A stretch of 64,000 nt of DNA from Apoderus coryli (lineage: Eukaryota > Arthropoda > Insecta > Coleoptera > Attelabidae), in the NCBI GenBank assembly GCA_911728435.2, contig OU452201.1, positions 10,292,001 through 10,356,000 on the forward strand, in the 5' to 3' direction. The notes beneath the pieces are model-generated. The model did no database searches. It saw only the letters and a list, made by a program, of their open reading frames with translations, and was not told where the DNA came from. Position numbers and translations under genes: made by a program. Below, piece after piece: positions 11,325-20,984 of this stretch; the first letter of the stretch is position 1; the number at the start of each line of letters is the position of its first letter.

Positions 11325-11690
11325 CTACAAATATCAGCCTGCATTTAAGCACAATAGGATACACAACAGTAGACACATGTAAACACGTATCATTTACATG
11401 TACATAGTAATGCATATCCCATACCATGCAGAGGCCGAAAAATTCAATGTATAGGTAAAACCAGTCGTATAAATAGAAATAAATATAGATAAAAATAAAA
11501 TAAAAATAGTATGAACACAAAACGCTAGCAGGAGACCATTTTATCCTTCTGCCAGCATCTCCCAAATGTTTGGGTTTCAGCAATGCTCGGACGGTGGTCT
11601 CCAAGCGTTCTCCCGTCGATGTTTAATGCCAAATATTGAAATATTAAAAGGATTTCATGTCCGTAAATGTAATAAATGAAAAATAACTTA

Positions 11691-12266
11691 TTACATTTAC
11701 GGACATGAAATCCTTTTAATATTTCAATATTTGGCATTAAACATCGACGGGAGAACGCTTGGAGACCACCGTCCGAGCATTGCTGAAACCCAAACATTTG
11801 GGAGATGCTGGCAGAAGGATAAAATGGTCTCCTGCTAGCGTTTTGTGTTCATACTATTTTTATTTTTTTTTATTTTATTTTTATCTATATTTATTTCTAT
11901 TTATACGACTGGTTTTACCTATACATTGAATTTTTCGGCCTCTGCATGGTATGGGATATGCATTACTATGTACATGTAAATGATACGTGTTTACATGTGT
12001 CTACTGTTGTGTATCCTATTGTGCTTAAATGCAGGCTGATATTTGTAGATGGGCAACGACTATGGTACTCTGACGAGCTCATAACAAGAGCGAAACGAAT
12101 TCGTCAGTATCTGTCGACCCATGCCTCCGTCTAGTTCCTAGTGAATTAGACTGGGGCCTTGCTAAATTAAACAAAATTCCTTGTGTATGTAAAACCAGCA
12201 TTTTAGTCCGCTTTGCCACTAAGTTATTTTTCATTTATTACATTTACGGACATGAAATCCTTTTAA
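11691..12266 (+). repeat. Terminal inverted array unit
   Basis: After a 14-base start of a new direct unit (11677-11690) the sequence switches to the reverse complement of a 547-type unit, plus about 36 bases of the next unit's tail. It ends at the right target-site duplication. With unit 10 it makes a near-perfect inverted repeat of about 540 bp. Transcripts of either strand could fold back here. Confidence 0.92.
12049..12122 (+). ncRNA. Hammerhead ribozyme in the inverted unit (plus strand)
   Basis: Plus-strand copy with CTGACGA (12070-12076), stem II GCTC/GAGC, GAAA (12092-12095) and cleavage triplet GTC ending at 12105. Stem I strands are GGTACT (12064-12069) and AGTATC (12106-12111). 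Predicted active if transcribed rightward. Confidence 0.9.
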
Positions 12267-12279
12267 TGTTTTATATTAT
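12265..12279. repeat. Right 15-bp target-site duplication of the ribozyme array
   Basis: Exact repeat of the 15-mer at 5063-5077. Flanking DNA beyond it (GCCGGCAAG...) is unrelated to array units. Confidence 0.75.
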
Positions 12280-13600
12280 TTGCCGGCAAGTGACCTACCT
12301 AACCAACAAAATAATTAAACGGCGCAGAAAAACTACATACAACCGAAGATATAATATTCTATCTTTGGGTAATAAAGTAAAGGACGCATTTTAAAAGTAT
12401 TTTTATTATGAAAATTTTTAATATTCACATACATTATTTGGTCTCCTTGTAGCTGGGCATTCACTACACCCCTTTTAAGCACTATATTTATTAGTAAAGC
12501 TGTTTTAGAAATAATTTATTATCAAAGACTTTCAATGATTACTTTTTTGTAGTTTTACTATTTTGTAAATAATATAATAATAATAATAACGGTGGTATAA
12601 CAATAAAACCACAGGCATCTGTTGCAAATATTTAGCTTTATTTTATCAAAAAGGTTAAATTACAGCTTTATTTTGATAATTTAACAAAAAATTAAAATGA
12701 CAAAAAATTGCGATTTTTGTTGACAATTTTTTCTTTTGAAATATTTTTTATGAAAACGGTTAGCCTTAATAAGCTCATAAAATATGATATCAATAATAAG
12801 TATAGAAAAGGGACCTCTCAAATTTAAGCAGATTAACCCATTTAACATTTTCCCATAAAAATACAATATAGAAAATGTGAGCACCCTGAAAAATTACAAA
12901 TTAGATGTCAATATTACAAAAAGGGAATTCAAATGGACCTGACACGAAAAATTGATATGTTTTTTGTTTCTGTAGTTACCACAACGCCTTAAATGTAACT
13001 CAAAATTAACCCTTACTTACAAATATTTAAAAAAAAACTACTGGACCTAGGCATAGCAACCCTTGTGTCATTTGTCTTGTCTTTTAGAGCGCAATTTATT
13101 TATGTGAAAATATACAGGGTGTCGCTTTAAGAAAAAGCAAGTTTGGTCTGCTGTGCGTTTGTGAACTTCCCGGTATAATTGAAAACATTTTTGGGTTGTA
13201 CATCTCTTAAGTGCCTAAAAGTTTTGTGAAGGAGTTTTTTGTCTATCGCTTATAGATCTTGAGATATCTTCCGCCCACACACTAATGGGCCACCCTGTAT
13301 ATTGAATAGGTAGCAAAATGTGTATGTCTGGTCAAAAAGAAGTAGTTGATTTTAATAAAGCGGAGTTTACTGATTTACTGATAAAAGTAAAGAAATCTGC
13401 GTAATAATCCCATACACCTAACTTGTTTTTGTAACCTGTGAATTCGTGATCAATCTAAAAACCGAATATTCGTTGAGTTTTTACTCGTACGACACTGAAT
13501 TCTTATTAACTCAACTAATTAGAATTTCATGGAAAAAGGTATACACCTAATTAGTAAATAGGTATGTAATGGTAATTCTGTTTCTAAGTTAAGTGCTACC
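12280..13600. other. Intergenic DNA between the array and thaumatin-like gene 1
   Basis: AT-rich, no gene seen. It holds one short CAGGGTG-ended element (13115-13297). From about 13350 rightward the sequence shares blocks with the upstream region of the second thaumatin-like gene (about 18.1-18.4 kb). Confidence 0.5.
13115..13297. mobile_element. Short MITE with CAGGGTG ends
   Basis: Starts TA|CAGGGTGTCGC and ends GGGCCACCCTG|TA. 183 bp, non-coding, same terminal motif as the other elements of this type in the window. Confidence 0.5.
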
Positions 13601-13607
13601 ATTGACC

Positions 13608-13655
13608 TATAAATATCTGAAAATCCAACAAAATTTTTACAGTATCAAAAACCAG
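13608..13655 (+). promoter_or_regulatory. Core promoter and tiny non-coding first exon of thaumatin-like gene 1
   Basis: TATAAATA at 13608-13615 is followed about 30 bases on by a probable initiator (ACAGTATC, near 13640), then a donor ACCAG|GTAAG at 13655/13656. The same arrangement is conserved at 18393-18437 upstream of the paralogue, across otherwise diverged DNA. This supports a real promoter with a first exon of only about 15 nt. Confidence 0.65.
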
Positions 13656-14298
13656 GTAAGAGAAAGCATCGTGATTTAGTTGTAAAATGCCTATTTCTTT
13701 CTAAATTTTGATTTTACAATGAATCTATCATTATTGTGCATCTTCTAAATTTATGTGAAGGATGTTTTCAGAATTTGAATGATTTTCTTAGTAATACTAA
13801 TACTAGCGACTGTCACTAATATATAAGTTTAGGACAAAAAATAACCTTTAGAAATAAAAAAAACCATTTCCAAATAAAATAAATTAAAACGAACAAACAT
13901 AACGTCGAAAAAAATATTTATGAACTATGTGGAGAATCTTTTCGCGAGTAATATTGAAATACAAGTATTACCACTTCACCAAAACACTTTTGCTTTAAAT
14001 CTCTACTCGCTAACAATGTAAAAAGTGTTTTGATCAATCGGTAAATACATAAATATTTAAAACAATTGCTCTTAATTTGAAATAAAATTCTCAGCAAAGA
14101 AATCAACAAAGGCAAATAAAACATTAACTAACAGTAGCTAATATCCCCGTATATTTACTATATACGAGTATTACTACAGGTTTACAATAATCAGGGCTAT
14201 ACGCACATAAAAAATAATAGTTTCTTATTTTGCCGTACCCGGATAATTTAATCACGGTTTCTTGATTTCCGACCAATAATCCAAAATACCTATCTATC

Positions 14299-15667
14299 AT
14301 GAAAATGTTGGCAATTTTTATCACACTGATCATTCCATTAGCACATGCAGATGTTAATTTTAATATAAAAAATAACAACGGTGGCCCTGTATGGATTGGA
14401 ATACAAGGCAATCCGGGGCATCCTCATTTGAACAATGGAGGATTTGTTCTTGCACAAGGTCAAACAGTACGTTTTGTAGTTGCATTATATTTTTACGCCA
14501 ACATTTTAAATTAATCTATTATTTAAGTTAAGTTATTTTTTTATGTAACTAAATGCGAATATACCTAATATCCGCATAATTGTGGTAAATTAAAGGGCAG
14601 TTGTTCCAAGAGGCGAGGGGAGTCAATCAAGCCGTTTATAAGTTTAAAAAGAAATATTTGACCAGCTGAATCTCTACGAAAAACGAATGAATTAACATTA
14701 AATATGTTTAATACTATATTATGGTCAATGCCTCTGACTGGGAAATATCCATCGCTCTTAAAAGCTAAAATTTTCTTTGAATACGCTCCAATTTATTGAT
14801 ATGTACCTGGTATAAAGGAGACCATATAAAAGAAGTATAGTCCAATCTAGAGCGGACAAAACTTACGTATAGCTGAAGCAGACAAGTCAATTTCCCGAAA
14901 ATCAGTCGTTGAGTGGAGAATAAAACCCATCATTCGGATCATTGTGGGATGCAGCATCAAACGACATTTCACTATCCATGATTACTCCCATTATTATAAA
15001 TTCTAATTATTATAAATTTCAGACAACAGTTACAGCTCCAGACAATTGGGCTGGCAGGTTCTGGGCCAGGACATGGTGCGACGATAATACAAAGCATTGT
15101 TTGACTGGCGATTGTGGTAACAAGTTAGAGTGTAATGGTGCTGGCGGCAATCCTCCAGCCACATTAATAGAAATTACCCTTAAAGGAAATGGTGGTCTAG
15201 ATTTTTATGACGTGTCACTAGTGGATGGATTTAATGACCAAGCATCGGCAAGTCTCTATATTATTAACACAGCAACAAAGCATAAAGGAGGGGACTTTAT
15301 GCGATTAATTACATATCTTATATTCTAGATTACACCAGTAAATGGCCAAGGTGACAATTCACAGTACAGTTGCAAACCAGCAGCATGCAATGCGGATATC
15401 GACAATGTTTGTCCAAGTGAGCTGCAACTCAAGAACTCTGCAAATACTGTCATAGCTTGTAAATCGGCGTGCGAAGAATTTAATACCGATCAGTACTGTT
15501 GCAGAGGACAATATGACACAGCAGAAAAGTGTAAAAGCAAAGATTGGCTGAAAGATTATGCAGCTTTCTTCAAACAGCAATGTCCCGATGCATATAGTTA
15601 CGCTTTCGATGACCGTAAGAGTACTTTTACTTGCAAAGCTTCTCAATACAATATTGTTTTTGGATAA
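14299..15667 (+). CDS. Thaumatin-like protein 1 (secreted)
   Basis: Exons 14299-14466, 15023-15247 and 15329-15667 give 243 aa. A signal peptide (MKMLAIFITLIIPLAHA) precedes the mature start DVNFNIKN. Family features include GIQGNPGHP, FWARTWC, CLTGDCGxxLECNGAGG, DFYDVSLVDGFN and the C-terminal signature CPDAYSYAFDD...TFTC. Acidic-cleft residues (R of FWART, E of LIEITL, D of FYDVSLVD) are present. Thaumatin-like proteins bind or degrade beta-glucans and are linked to antifungal defence; the role in insects is less settled. There are 14 cysteines, and the usual first (near the N-terminus) and last (near the C-terminal end) are both absent. The exon 2 donor is TCG|GCAAGT, a GC-AG intron, where the paralogue has GTAAGT. 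Intron 1 carries a retrotransposon relic. A poly(A) signal is at 15738. Confidence 0.9.
14595..14890 (-). pseudogene. Non-LTR retrotransposon reverse-transcriptase C-terminal relic in intron 1 of thaumatin-like gene 1
   Basis: Minus-strand frames read LYVSFVRSRLDYTSFIWSP and VHINKLERIQRKF, then after a frameshift FRRDSAGQIFLFKLINGLI. This is the usual pattern at the end of jockey/CR1-type reverse transcriptases (LYxSLVRxxLEY...IWSP...LERIQ..F). It is frameshifted and truncated at both ends. It has no counterpart in intron 1 of the paralogue, so it arrived after the duplication. Confidence 0.7.
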
Positions 15668-15749
15668 AATTTTGATCACAAATAATGCTATATATATTCA
15701 AAAAGTAGTAAATGATACATATTAAGTTTAGGTACTTAATAAATATATC

Positions 15750-16500
15750 CTTGCATTAATGTAAAAATATTCCTTAGTCAATAAAAACCTTTGGAAGTAA
15801 ATCAATATTTTTTTTAAAGAATGTGTTTGGCGACATCTAGTTTTTGTTGGTAGTACGCCGAGCGAATAACAATTCACTATATCGACTGCTGAGGAGGTCA
15901 CTGACCCCATATTAAGCATTAAGTCTTGTTTTGTTAAACAAACCCATTTCTAATATTTTTTTTAGTTAAAATCTAGATATAGTGTAGTAAAATTTTCACA
16001 TATAGTAGAAACTGCCGTGCTTTCGGGAAAAAATGAGAATATGTTCAGCTACACACGAGATTTCTCTAATATACCATACCTACCTTAAATGTGCTATATA
16101 TTCTTTAAATTTAATTTTATCGTTTAGTGTCTCCTTTAAAAAATTTTAAATCGTGGATAGTCTTGACTTATACTTACTTAAACTGCGAATATATTTTGGT
16201 AAATATTGTTAGAAATCAGCCGATAGGCAATTAATAAAAGCCGCTGCCGGTCTAATGGACGACGCGACGTACAGACAAAAATGCTGATAACATACCCTTT
16301 GTTTTGTGAACTGGTTTTATCTTTTTGCATGTGGTTGTCTAGTAAGAAACTTCTCTGTGCTCGGGATAACAGGCCGTTTTTATTTGTATTTTTGTTACAT
16401 GTGAATATTGAAATATTATGATTAAATGTTAATGGTTGAATAAGTGTGTTGTTTTATTATTAATTTCAAATATTTTCTAACAATATGGTATCGAAATAAT
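15750..16500. other. Intergenic DNA after thaumatin-like gene 1
   Basis: No gene, repeat or RNA recognised. Confidence 0.4.
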
Positions 16501-17265
16501 TTTGAAACTATCTTCCGTTTTCAAATTTCCAACGTATATATTTTCCCCTATTGCGTCAGACGATAATTGATTTTCTCCTGTACGTTTCTGGTTGCCTGTT
16601 CCAGCCGATTGTCTTCAATGCGATTTTTCCAATTGATTGTATTGGGCAGGAGCATTATAATATACTAGTTAATCAATTAATATTTCTTTGAGATGTGCTA
16701 ACTTGGATGGATGTACAGGGTGTTTCGTCCTCCGTATGGTCTGCGTAAAATGCGAAATACGTGATTTAGAGACACAATTTGTAATTTATGAACATCGTAT
16801 AGATTATTAAGATTATTTAATGAGATTATACGTTGACCAAATAGTTACAAAAGTATTTGTGCAAATTAGTATCGATTTTGAGATATTGAGGGTCAATGCC
16901 ATCTTTCTCTTTTCAGGTCTGATTTGTTTAACCAGTAAGTATGTCCTATAAGTGCGGATTGAAAAACCATTGATACTAATTTCTTCTTTCAACGTGTAAA
17001 GTAACAGACTTAGATATAAAATTAAAATCTTAACTCCACAAAATATTAGTGGAGTTAAAACTCTCATATTCGAATCAATCAATTTCACTGACCGTAACAA
17101 CATATTCTCTAGAGACTCGTTTATGTATATTCTTAAATATTTCGGAAAATTGTGTCAATAACTTATATCATTGTTCTATTGTATTATGGCGGCAATGTGA
17201 CCAGATGAATGATAGCTGGTAGCTGAACAAGTTGCTAAGAAGAAGAAAATTATATGTTAATAATT
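16500..17265 (+). pseudogene. Decayed duplicate of GUF1 intron 2 and last exon
   Basis: 16541-16650 matches the GUF1 intron 2 block at about 1990-2095 (shared words ATAATTGATTTTCTCCTGTAC and CTTCAATGCGATTTTT), including the following CAGGGTG end (16712, versus 2147). 17186-17260 aligns with GUF1 exon 3: TATGGCGGCAATGTGACCAG versus TATGGCGGCGATGTGACCAG, followed by GCTGAACAAGTTGCTAAGAA. The acceptor AG is lost (GTAG to GTAT) and there are in-frame stops. No upstream GUF1 exons are present, so this is a dead fragment left by a segmental duplication. Confidence 0.8.
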
Positions 17266-17269
17266 ATAC

Positions 17270-18380
17270 ATCCACTTTCAAAATTAAAAAAAAAAAACAT
17301 TTATTTCAAATTTTAGGGGAGGGCAAGTGCGCCACTGGTAGTTTTCGATGATACCTGGTACTCATTGTGCATGTGATGATAAAGACACTCATTTACATAA
17401 CTTGAGGAAAACCCAGCAATAATCATATAGGTATCGAAGGGTGATTCTTAATCTATACGCATAATCTTGGGAAATTATAGCTGCGGAGCATAAAAAATTG
17501 TTTTCGTTTCGGAAATAATTTAAAGATATGTATCTGGTGAAATTTGTTGTTTATAAAAACTAATAAGTATACACGTCAGGACGATATGTTTGGTATTTCT
17601 AACAGTTCTTTGATATCAAAATTCAATGGCTGCAGCTGAGCTTTATGTCTAAACGTTTGGGATAAACAAGTGACAATTCCCTACCGTGGCCTGGACAACA
17701 TGGGGGAGGCATTAGACCTTTACTGTGAACATTTAAATTTATTGTTTAATATATAGATAGGTATAGGTTAAGATAGGAGGCTTAAACCTCAACTTCGCCT
17801 CTTGTACTTTAATACATTGTACAATAAAGTCAATATATTATAAAGTAGGTAGTTGTTGAAATGCTTTACTGAAATTAAGAAAGACAGTGCATTTGAAGAT
17901 CACAGGTTATCAATAATTACTGATATAGAAGTATAAACAGTGGTAAAACCAGGTATTAAACAAGACCAGTATGCAAAATATTTAGTTTTAGTTTATTATT
18001 CTACAGCTCCAAGTTAAATATTATTTGTGTACGTAAGTATACTACATAGTAGTAGATAATAACTAATATACGATCTCAAAATAGCTTGCTCGAAATTGAA
18101 AGTCTTGAAGTACTAAGTACCTTCAAATAAAGTTGATTTATTGAATTCACATAAAATACATCTGCTCTAGATTCGCCAATTTCTTTTATGCCGAACTGTT
18201 TTCGTGAAATATTTCTATAAACGGAAGATTCGTACGTACGACTCTGTTGATCTGATTTTTTTATATTAATTACACAGAATTTCAAGGAAAAAAATAATAT
18301 CTACATAAGTATTGGAAATTCAGTTTACAAGTTACTTCTGTGTTACTATTGTCATTGTCTTTAGAAACAAAGACAATGCT
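17270..18380. other. Intergenic DNA upstream of thaumatin-like gene 2
   Basis: No gene seen. 17310-17450 is similar to 3990-4160, the 3' flank of GUF1. About 18.15-18.38 kb is similar to the upstream region of thaumatin-like gene 1. Confidence 0.45.
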
Positions 18381-18392
18381 ATTGCATGCATA

Positions 18393-18437
18393 TATAAATA
18401 TCTGAACATCCCAGATTGTCTTAGTGTCAAAAAACAG
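18393..18437 (+). promoter_or_regulatory. Core promoter and tiny non-coding first exon of thaumatin-like gene 2
   Basis: TATAAATA at 18393-18400, initiator-like TTAGTGTC near 18421-18428, then AACAG|GTAAGA (exon end 18437). The matching acceptor TTTATTTCAG lies at 20950-20959, giving a 5'-UTR intron of about 2.5 kb that holds a hairpin-rich transposon. Confidence 0.65.
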
Positions 18438-18785
18438 GTAAGACTAAGTAGTGTCATTTCGTTATAAAATGCCTAGATTTCTCAGAAAATGTTTCTATTT
18501 ACAAAATCTTAGTCCTACAATTAATTCTGTAGTAGGCTGGAATAACTAAAACTGCCAAAATGTTCTTTTAGCTTGAATGTAATGTGAATTGTATGTTTTC
18601 ATCAGTTAGCATCTTTATCATATATTCTGCAATACCTAAATATATAACGTTTAGACCCGGACTGGCATTTAAATGATTTTTTAAATATGAAGCGTTTTAC
18701 AGTCGGAGAACGAATAAATATGTAGTAACATTGACTGAATTAAAATAATTCCAAAAACACTGGCGTAAAATCGCTATGATATAAT

Positions 18786-19347
18786 AGTATATTGTGAAAC
18801 GAACATGAAATGACATATATTTCCTACGAGTATGATCGTTTGCAAATCATACGAGTAGGAAATGGTCATTTCATGTGAGTTTCACACTATACTTTTTCTA
18901 CGACTGTTTTAATGCATTTGAATAAATTAAACATAATTTTTAGGAAAATATTTGTTTTTCGAAACCTACCCCTGTTCGTAAGCCTAAATACGATAAGTTA
19001 GAAGTATTAAATTGACTAGGTGGTGTTGTTCACTATCACTGTTTTTGTGTTTTGAAATTAGCGAAATACTTAATTATAATTATTATTAATTATAAATACC
19101 TAAACTGTCAATTTGGTGTTTTTGTATTGTCGGCGATGCTATGGTGATTTTTCATGGCCGAGCTACTTTTGTCATTACCAGGAAATTTACCCGTGCGTAA
19201 TGAATATTTCCCACTAGTTGCCTAGCAACTAGTGGGGAATTTTTATTGTGCACGAGTAAATGAAAAACAGCATTACAATGTACTACATTTTCAAATCATG
19301 ATTGAACATAGAATAAAGTCATTTAAAGACAGTCGTAGAAAAAATAT
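18786..19347 (+). mobile_element. Hairpin-rich foldback/MITE-like element, copy A
   Basis: Copy B is at 34814-35412 in opposite orientation. The left part is a long palindrome (arms about 18797-18842 and 18847-18889, loop TGCA). The inner core is bounded by inverted TTTTTCTACGACTGT (18892) and ACAGTCGTAGAAAAA (about 19329). A second hairpin (19193-19262) has CCCACTAGTTGCCTAGCAAC folding on itself. No reading frame. Family not recognised; it could be a snap-back or foldback MITE. Confidence 0.65.
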
Positions 19348-20984
19348 ATAACAAGTTATTTATTATACTATAAGACGGTAAAAAAATGAGTGAAAAATGT
19401 TGAGGAGGGAGCAGGGGATTAACTCCACGAGTAAATAAAGCTTTTTTTATCGTCGTACGCATCGATGCTCGTATGTAATATTCTATTTGGTTCTTGAGCG
19501 GAAATATTTACTAAAAATTAATAAAATTGGAGCAGTTTATATTATTAAGTTGAGTGGATAAAATTGACGTTTGAGTGGGTAAAAATGGTTATTTTTACTA
19601 TTGTAAATAAATTGTCATATTGACATCGAGTTTACCATCCAAGATAGAATAAAGTTTACTTAAAAGCAATTTTACGGTATAATGAAGTACGTTTTAATGC
19701 GAGTAAATTGAAAACCGACAAAAAATTAAAAATAATATATATTTTTACCAATTAATATGATTATTATTATATAAAGTTTAACCAAAAATGGTTTTTCTGC
19801 TGTTGACGCGGTTTTTGATTCCAGTGGCAATCAAATTATTATATTAAGGATTGGTTTCGTGTTGAAACTAAAAGGTGCTTTGACATAATAAACATTAAGA
19901 CTGATTTTCAGATATAGGACTGCACTGCATCTATTGTGCGCTTATCGTGTCGTCTTGCTGCGACTCAATAAAACGACCTTTTCTTAAAAGATTCACCTAG
20001 ATCATTATATTCATTTTGATATTATATAGAGCTGTGCTGGTCGTCTCGTGTTCTAATAGACAAACATTCGAAGCAATGCGTATCTGAAATTGTCGTGACA
20101 CGTTTGTTATGATCAGTGCGCAATCTAACATGATATACTTTTGAGGAAGTATTTCTTAAAAGACTACTATACGGCATAATTTCTCAATTTAAAAGAACTA
20201 TCCCTATATCGCTTGTTTATAGGTACAATTTTTAAAAGCAAGGCATACCTAACAGTTAAAAAAAAATAGATAAGTTACCTAGTACATAGAAAAAAAAAAT
20301 AAATTAAATGCGTTTCCTGTGAAATAAAAACTAATTGGGCGTAACGCACTAACAGTTTTGGGACTTGTACAAAGATTATTCAAACTAAACTCAAAGATCT
20401 CCTTCTTTTAAACTATAAACTATTGTAATTGTCAAATTATGTTTTGTGACCAGCATATCAATATAAAATGTAATACTACCCTTAAACAGAAAAATAGGTA
20501 TTTATTAAGTTAAAGAAAATCGAAGCTTTAATTGACATAAATGTATATACAGGGTGTTTCATCACAATGGGATAACCGTTAACTGGATATACTACGGGTG
20601 AAATAATGATGATTGACACAAACTTGTCTTACCCAAATGTTGATGGTTAAGGAAATACAGGGTGGTCAAACTTATTATTTTATTTGTTTTTTTTTTTGCC
20701 AGTATTATCGTGCTTCTTGGGCTATCGACTTCAAAATTGGCAGCTTTATGTTTTTTGGTATGAGAAAAATGAATATGTTAATTTTTTATATGATGCTCAT
20801 AGGAGGCGCTACTTACAACCTATGCCTATGATAAATTATGTCATAACTTTTCACACTGTATGTCTAATGCTAAATAGGTTTTAAAATCTGAAAGAACAGA
20901 ATCCTTTCTTCGGATGTCAATTAACAAATATATTATTTTACCCATTTTTTTTATTTCAGGGCAGTAATCCAGCAAATCTTGAAA

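Larger units (their letters stand above)
5079..12266 (-). repeat. Tandem array of hammerhead-ribozyme units (retrozyme/satellite-like), ten direct units plus one inverted
   Basis: Head-to-tail units start at 5079, 5583, 7351, 7898, 8435, 8972, 9519, 10056, 10593 and 11140, each beginning TGAAAAATAACTTAGTGG. Unit lengths are 537 bp, or 547 bp when an A/T-rich tract carries an extra AAAAAAATAA-type block. Unit 1 has a deletion in the ribozyme and unit 2 holds a 1,253-bp transposon. Unit 2 to 3 lacks about 28 bp at the join. A last unit is inverted (11691-12266). Apart from these, units differ at only a few bases. The ribozyme strand is minus for the direct units. Similar hammerhead-bearing tandem repeats are known from cave-cricket satellite pDo500, schistosome and newt satellites, plant and animal retrozymes, and Penelope-like elements. 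No reverse transcriptase is encoded here, so movement would have to be in trans. Membership in a named family is inference. Confidence 0.9.

Noticed and set aside
5079..12266. CRISPR-like or simple satellite array
   Set aside because: Units are 0.5 kb with no spacers, in an animal genome. Flanking direct repeats and an inverted end unit do not fit a plain in-place satellite either.
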